Below, one piece after another: positions 31,630-34,669 of a stretch of 34,669 bases of DNA. The notes below the pieces were generated by a model. It worked only from the letters and a program-made list of their open reading frames with translations. It had not been told where the DNA came from and made no database searches. A program made the position numbers and the translations under genes. The stretch comes from Candidatus Uhrbacteria bacterium (GTDB lineage: Bacteria > Patescibacteriota > Patescibacteriia > UBA9934). Position 1 is the stretch's first letter. Every line of letters begins with the position of its first letter. The DNA lies in the NCBI GenBank assembly GCA_943350635.1, contig CALRAI010000009.1, positions 1-34,669 of the forward strand. The letters run 5' to 3'.

Positions 31630-33162
31630 TCATACAATCCCCTCCTTCTTCCCCATCCCCACTACCGCTCCCCCCATAATCCATAAGTACGGAGCAAGGG
31701 TTCGCGCTTCAAGGAACGTGGCGAGTAATGCGTTCACTGCAACGGCCAGCATAGTGGCAGCAACACCAAGCGCAAGGGCACGAATTTCGGGATCGGAACT
31801 TTCACGATAGATCCGCATGCACGCTGCAAACAAACTCAGATACATCACAAGGTACGCACCAAGTCCGAGCGTTCCAAGCTCGCCCCACATACTAAACCAA
31901 TTGTTGTCGATATACCCCTCTGTGCCATACACACCAAACGGCAAACCAAGGCGGTCGTACACCTCCGTATTCCCAAGCGCGGCAACAGCTCCCCCGCCAT
32001 ACGTTCCCGGACCATGACCAAACAATGGCGCAGCAGGCACCACACTATATGCCGTTTGCACCAACCAATACACACGACCTAAACCATAATATTCCCCTTG
32101 CCAACGGGCATACGAAAACGCTTCAAAAAAACGATCAGTGAACGACTGGCTTCGCGAATCAATAAGTTGGTTAACAACAAGTCCTGTAACCGACAAATAC
32201 CCAAAAATCATGAGTGCACCAATTCCTGTAGCCAAAAACACGCGCTTGTCGCGTTTCACCCACAGCGCAATAAAAAAGAACGCAAACGCAAAACCAAACC
32301 AGGCCGATCGGGAATACGCCAAACCGACCACAGGAATAGAAAAGAAAAGAATAAGCCACGCTGGAAGCTCCCGATGCTTCTCAATCACCCGTTCGTACAG
32401 CAATGCAACCAAAAGAATTAAGAAAAATGCCATGAATGTGCCAAGCTGATCGTATCTGCCAAGCGTACCGAACACCCGTTCACCAGGATCCCAAAATTGC
32501 GTGGTGCCCGATGTAAGTTGTAGCGAACCCAATGTGTGTTGCGACGACGGAATCAAAAACAAATCCAACGGCTCGCCAATAACCCGTTGTGCATAACCAA
32601 GACCAGCCTGGATAGCAACAATCACGAACATAATCGTGAGCAGCTTTTTAATCACCGCCTTACTTGGTGCCAAATATGCCACAACAAAAAAAAGCAGAAC
32701 AAAACGGAAAATTTGCCGCAGACCAAGAATGGCAAACCACGGATTTACCGTATTCACCACACAAGAAACCAGCGCAAGAAACACCACCACACAAAACGCA
32801 ATATCGAGTGGCGTTCGTTGAAATTTGATGGATCCGGAAAACATGCGCCACATCACCACCGAGAGAAGAAGATACACAACGAGTTCGGATCCGTATCGTG
32901 CAAACACATACACGTCATCCGGAATCCACTTCAGTAAAAACGGTTCAAAAGGAAGATACGCCGCAAAAGCAACCAACGTCCACGTAGGCTTCGCGAAGGT
33001 AAAAACAATACCGATAATCACAAGCACCGCGGCAACAACGAGCGTTGATGAGAAAAAGATTGTCCCAAGAAATCCCAAACCCAAAAGCACTGTTAAACCA
33101 ATAAAGGCCAACCGCGCCTGCTCTTCAGAAGCACGATACAACGAACGAAAATTGGGAATCAT
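31630..33162 (-). CDS. O-antigen ligase/polymerase family membrane protein (WaaL/Wzy-like)
   Basis: A 510-residue protein with about 11-12 membrane segments. The large extracytoplasmic loop at about 350-420 contains RWQGEYYGLGRVYWLVQTAYSV and FGHGPGTYGGG, followed by IDNNWFSMWGELGTLGLGAYL: the H-G-P-G-T-x and D-N-x-W-F/E-x-G-x-x-G motifs are characteristic of the Wzy_C/WaaL family, whose members join or polymerise lipid-linked glycans on the outer face. ATG 33162 is chosen over 33189 because a TG-T-TATACT extended -10 lies 6 nt upstream, so the longer ORF would overlap the promoter. It may attach the glycan made by the neighbouring enzymes to a surface protein or lipid; the acceptor is unknown. 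Confidence 0.88.
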   Translation of the reverse strand: MIPNFRSLYRASEEQARLAFIGLTVLLGLGFLGTIFFSSTLVVAAVLVIIGIVFTFAKPTWTLVAFAAYLPFEPFLLKWIPDDVYVFARYGSELVVYLLLSVVMWRMFSGSIKFQRTPLDIAFCVVVFLALVSCVVNTVNPWFAILGLRQIFRFVLLFFVVAYLAPSKAVIKKLLTIMFVIVAIQAGLGYAQRVIGEPLDLFLIPSSQHTLGSLQLTSGTTQFWDPGERVFGTLGRYDQLGTFMAFFLILLVALLYERVIEKHRELPAWLILFFSIPVVGLAYSRSAWFGFAFAFFFIALWVKRDKRVFLATGIGALMIFGYLSVTGLVVNQLIDSRSQSFTDRFFEAFSYARWQGEYYGLGRVYWLVQTAYSVVPAAPLFGHGPGTYGGGAVAALGNTEVYDRLGLPFGVYGTEGYIDNNWFSMWGELGTLGLGAYLVMYLSLFAACMRIYRESSDPEIRALALGVAATMLAVAVNALLATFLEARTLAPYLWIMGGAVVGMGKKEGIV

Positions 33163-33168
33163 GCGAAC

Positions 33169-33177
33169 AGTATAACA
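33169..33177 (-). promoter_or_regulatory. Extended -10 promoter of the ligase gene, predicting a leaderless mRNA
   Basis: On the minus strand TGT precedes TATACT (33169-33174), which ends 6 nt before ATG 33162, so transcription should begin at or next to the start codon. No good -35 hexamer was found, as expected for an extended -10. Confidence 0.6.
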
Positions 33178-33194
33178 TTCGAATATCACCAGAC

Positions 33195-33319
33195 TCGAAT
33201 GGTTTTATTTTAGACCAGTTTCGGTGCGCAAGGAGCAAAGTTCGTGAAACGTACTTCTTGGTACGTTGAACGAATTTGCGAAACAGCAAGCCGAAAATGG
33301 ACAAAATAAAATCATTCGA
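33195..33319 (+). ncRNA. Candidate structured RNA, copy B
   Basis: On the plus strand 33195-33211 pairs with 33303-33319 (17 pairs, one G-U). A second stem pairs 33215-33225 with 33290-33300 (core CGGT/GCCG, one mismatch). The apical hairpin runs from 33235-33254 to 33261-33279 around a six-base loop, with the same tandem GA/AG mismatch as copy A (G246-A247 against G268-A269). AAGGAG lies at 33230-33235. It lies upstream of the ligase gene but is read away from it, so it is not that gene's leader. The fold and core match 17908-18031; the stems differ in sequence yet still pair. Confidence 0.65.
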
Positions 33320-33327
33320 AATGCGAA

Positions 33328-33365
33328 GATCCCCCCGACTCAGCTTTCGCCAAATCGAGGGGACC
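33328..33365 (-). terminator. Possible terminator hairpin after the MopE-type gene
   Basis: GATCCCCCCGA (33328-33338) pairs with TCGAGGGGACC (33355-33365), one mismatch and one pair that is G-U on the minus strand. It lies 30-70 nt after the MopE-type stop but lacks a T run, so it is only a weak terminator candidate. Confidence 0.45.
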
Positions 33366-33397
33366 CCGTGCGTTCGTATCGTACCCGAACCCTCAGA

Positions 33398-34669
33398 TCA
33401 GTCGATGACGCTATCGCAGTCGTTATCGATTCCATCCACGACTTCCGTCGCATCCGGGTTGATCGCTGCATCGGTGTCATCGCAGTCGGCGTCACCTTCG
33501 ACGTACCCGTAGGTCTCGTAGATTGCCGTCTCCAAACACGACATCGGATCCGTGCACCGCGTGGGATCACCGAAGGTGTCCCCGTCACCATCGACACACA
33601 TGAGAACCAGATCCTCATCGACACTGCCATCGCAGTCATCGTCTGCGCTGTCGCACGTCTCCGGTGCGCCAGGATACACGCTCATACTCGTGTCATCGCA
33701 ATCCGTGTCGTCCACCACGTATCCAGCCGGAGCCGAACACGCATCGTCCGTCACGGAAGCATCGCCGTAGCCATCGCCGTCGTTGTCCAGGTAGAACGTG
33801 AGCTCTACGCCTTCATCCGTAGCGCCGTCGCAGTCGTCGTCCATGCTGTTGCACGCCTCGGTCGCTCCGGGGTAAACCGAACCGCTCGAGTCGTCACAGT
33901 CCGTGGAGTCAACCACGTGCCCAGCCGGTACTCCGCTGCAGGTACTGGTCGAGCTTGCGCTGTTCCCGTACCCATCGCCGTCGTCGTCCAGGTAGTAAGT
34001 GACGCTGAGGCCGTCGTCCACCACGCCATCGCAGTCGTTGTCGTCGCCGTCGCAAACCTCGGGTTCGCCAGGATTCAAACTGGCATCACCGTCATCGCAA
34101 TCATCGCAGACCTCGTAGCCATCGGCATCGTAGTCGCCGTCGTCCGAGGCGCCCGAACAGTCGTTGTCCTTCCCGTCGCACCATTCGATGTTCCCGGGGT
34201 AGATGTCGTTGTCCGAGTCGTCACAGTCCGTGGCGTCTGCCGTGTAGCCCGAAGGCTCCGTGCAGTAGGCGATGCTGATGGATGCGTTGCCGTAGCCATC
34301 GTTGTCCGCATCACGGTACCAATCCAGCGCATCCACGGCACTGTCGTCCACGCTGCCATTGCAGTCGTCGTCCACGCTGTTGCAGATCTCGAACTCGCCC
34401 GGGTTGACGCCCGAGTCGCTGTCGTCGCAGTCCGTGTTGTCCGCCGTGGTACCCGAAGGCGCCCCGTCGCACGTGCTGCTCGACACGGTCGAATCCCCGT
34501 ACCCGTCGCTATCCGCGTCCGCGTAGTAGCTCGTGAAGGCCAACCCTTCGTCCGTGCTGCCGTCGCAGTTGTCGTCCACATCGTTGCAGCTTTCGCTTTC
34601 CGACGGGTTGACGTTCGCGTTGCTGTCATCGCAGTCCGAGGAGTCGGTGCTGTAGCCGGCACCGGGATC
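33398..34669 (-). CDS. MopE-type aspartate/cysteine-rich repeat protein, C-terminal fragment
   Basis: The reading frame is open to the right edge and ends at 33398, giving 423 residues of about eight imperfect repeats of 45-60 residues. Each has the form TDCDD..(5)..VNPG/YPG-x-x-E-x-C-N/D-x2-D-D-D/N-C-D-G-x2-DEG, then YY-x-D-x-DGYG, the pattern of the putative metal-binding MopE repeat (known from Myxococcota and other bacteria with high-GC genomes). Paired cysteines and calcium-type DxDxDG loops suggest an extracellular protein. The visible GTG at 34579 is internal; the true start is outside the window. GC is clearly higher (roughly 60% or more by eye) than the about 45-50% elsewhere, and codon choice is quite different. 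The fragment may not belong to this genome. Confidence 0.88.
   Translation of the reverse strand, partial: DPGAGYSTDSSDCDDSNANVNPSESESCNDVDDNCDGSTDEGLAFTSYYADADSDGYGDSTVSSSTCDGAPSGTTADNTDCDDSDSGVNPGEFEICNSVDDDCNGSVDDSAVDALDWYRDADNDGYGNASISIAYCTEPSGYTADATDCDDSDNDIYPGNIEWCDGKDNDCSGASDDGDYDADGYEVCDDCDDGDASLNPGEPEVCDGDDNDCDGVVDDGLSVTYYLDDDGDGYGNSASSTSTCSGVPAGHVVDSTDCDDSSGSVYPGATEACNSMDDDCDGATDEGVELTFYLDNDGDGYGDASVTDDACSAPAGYVVDDTDCDDTSMSVYPGAPETCDSADDDCDGSVDEDLVLMCVDGDGDTFGDPTRCTDPMSCLETAIYETYGYVEGDADCDDTDAAINPDATEVVDGIDNDCDSVID

Noticed and set aside
31560-31637. N-terminal extension of the GIY-YIG protein to 31637.
   Set aside because: The extra residues are a translation of the flanking repeat; the domain begins at MLDRQYF.
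33244-33309. A 21-codon ORF starting GTG eight bases after AAGGAG within copy B.
   Set aside because: Copy A has GCG at the start position and a one-base shorter loop that shifts the frame, so the peptide is not conserved while the RNA fold is.
33398-34669. Regular repeats suggesting a CRISPR array or satellite DNA.
   Set aside because: The repeats have a codon-phased open frame with Asp/Cys motifs of MopE type; repeat units differ in length and sequence.

Overview
The window looks like a chromosomal piece of a Candidate Phyla Radiation (Patescibacteria) bacterium. Three things point there: the 1366-residue surface protein with a repeat-poor N-terminal module of a type I know from Patescibacteria S-layer-like proteins, a sigma factor/DUF5667 pair, and a compact set of sugar-polymer genes with ATGA overlaps and few Shine-Dalgarno sites. 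TGA is a normal stop (for example at 962-964 and 28609-28611), so the UGA-glycine code of Gracilibacteria is excluded. I cannot fix the class from sequence alone. Almost all genes are on the minus strand; the exceptions are the membrane protein at 11585-13576 and the HTH/DUF1704 pair at 27146-28611. No stretch over 300 bases lacks a gene. I saw no tRNA, rRNA or CRISPR array.

Layout, in minus-strand transcription order from the right. (1) 33332-34669 is a GC-rich fragment of a MopE-type repeat protein whose base composition differs sharply from everything else; it starts at a GATC and the window ends in GATC, so it may be a cloning or assembly chimera. (2) 28637-33162 holds an O-antigen ligase/polymerase, a GIY-YIG gene bracketed by long inverted repeats, and two GT4 glycosyltransferases. 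(3) 27146-28611 (plus) holds a small HTH protein and a DUF1704 zinc-peptidase-like protein. (4) 18037-26963 is a surface module: ECF-like sigma factor, DUF5667 membrane protein, S-layer-like protein behind a structured leader, a TPR protein and a secreted subtilisin. (5) 13542-17899 holds a UDP-sugar decarboxylase/epimerase-like enzyme, a polyprenol-phosphate sugar transferase with a DUF2304 partner, and two GT4 enzymes. (6) 1-11536 is one long operon: CDP-alcohol phosphatidyltransferase, GT-C membrane transferase, exported protein, small membrane protein, DinD, HIT, then RmlB, a fused RmlD-RmlC, long-form RmlA and four GT2 enzymes.

Together the genes encode synthesis of dTDP-rhamnose and another nucleotide sugar, assembly of a glycan by soluble and lipid-linked glycosyltransferases, polymerisation or ligation on the cell surface, and the protein layer that the glycan may decorate.

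The most unusual signal is a pair of about 125-nt elements (17908-18031 minus and 33195-33319 plus) that share a core sequence and fold but have different stem sequences that still pair, with G-U pairs that only work in one orientation. This is the pattern of a structured RNA family that I do not recognise. Other points of interest are the GIY-YIG unit with inverted termini, a palindromic repeat inserted in frame in a glycosyltransferase, the branched leader of the S-layer gene, and promoters that predict leaderless or nearly leaderless mRNAs.
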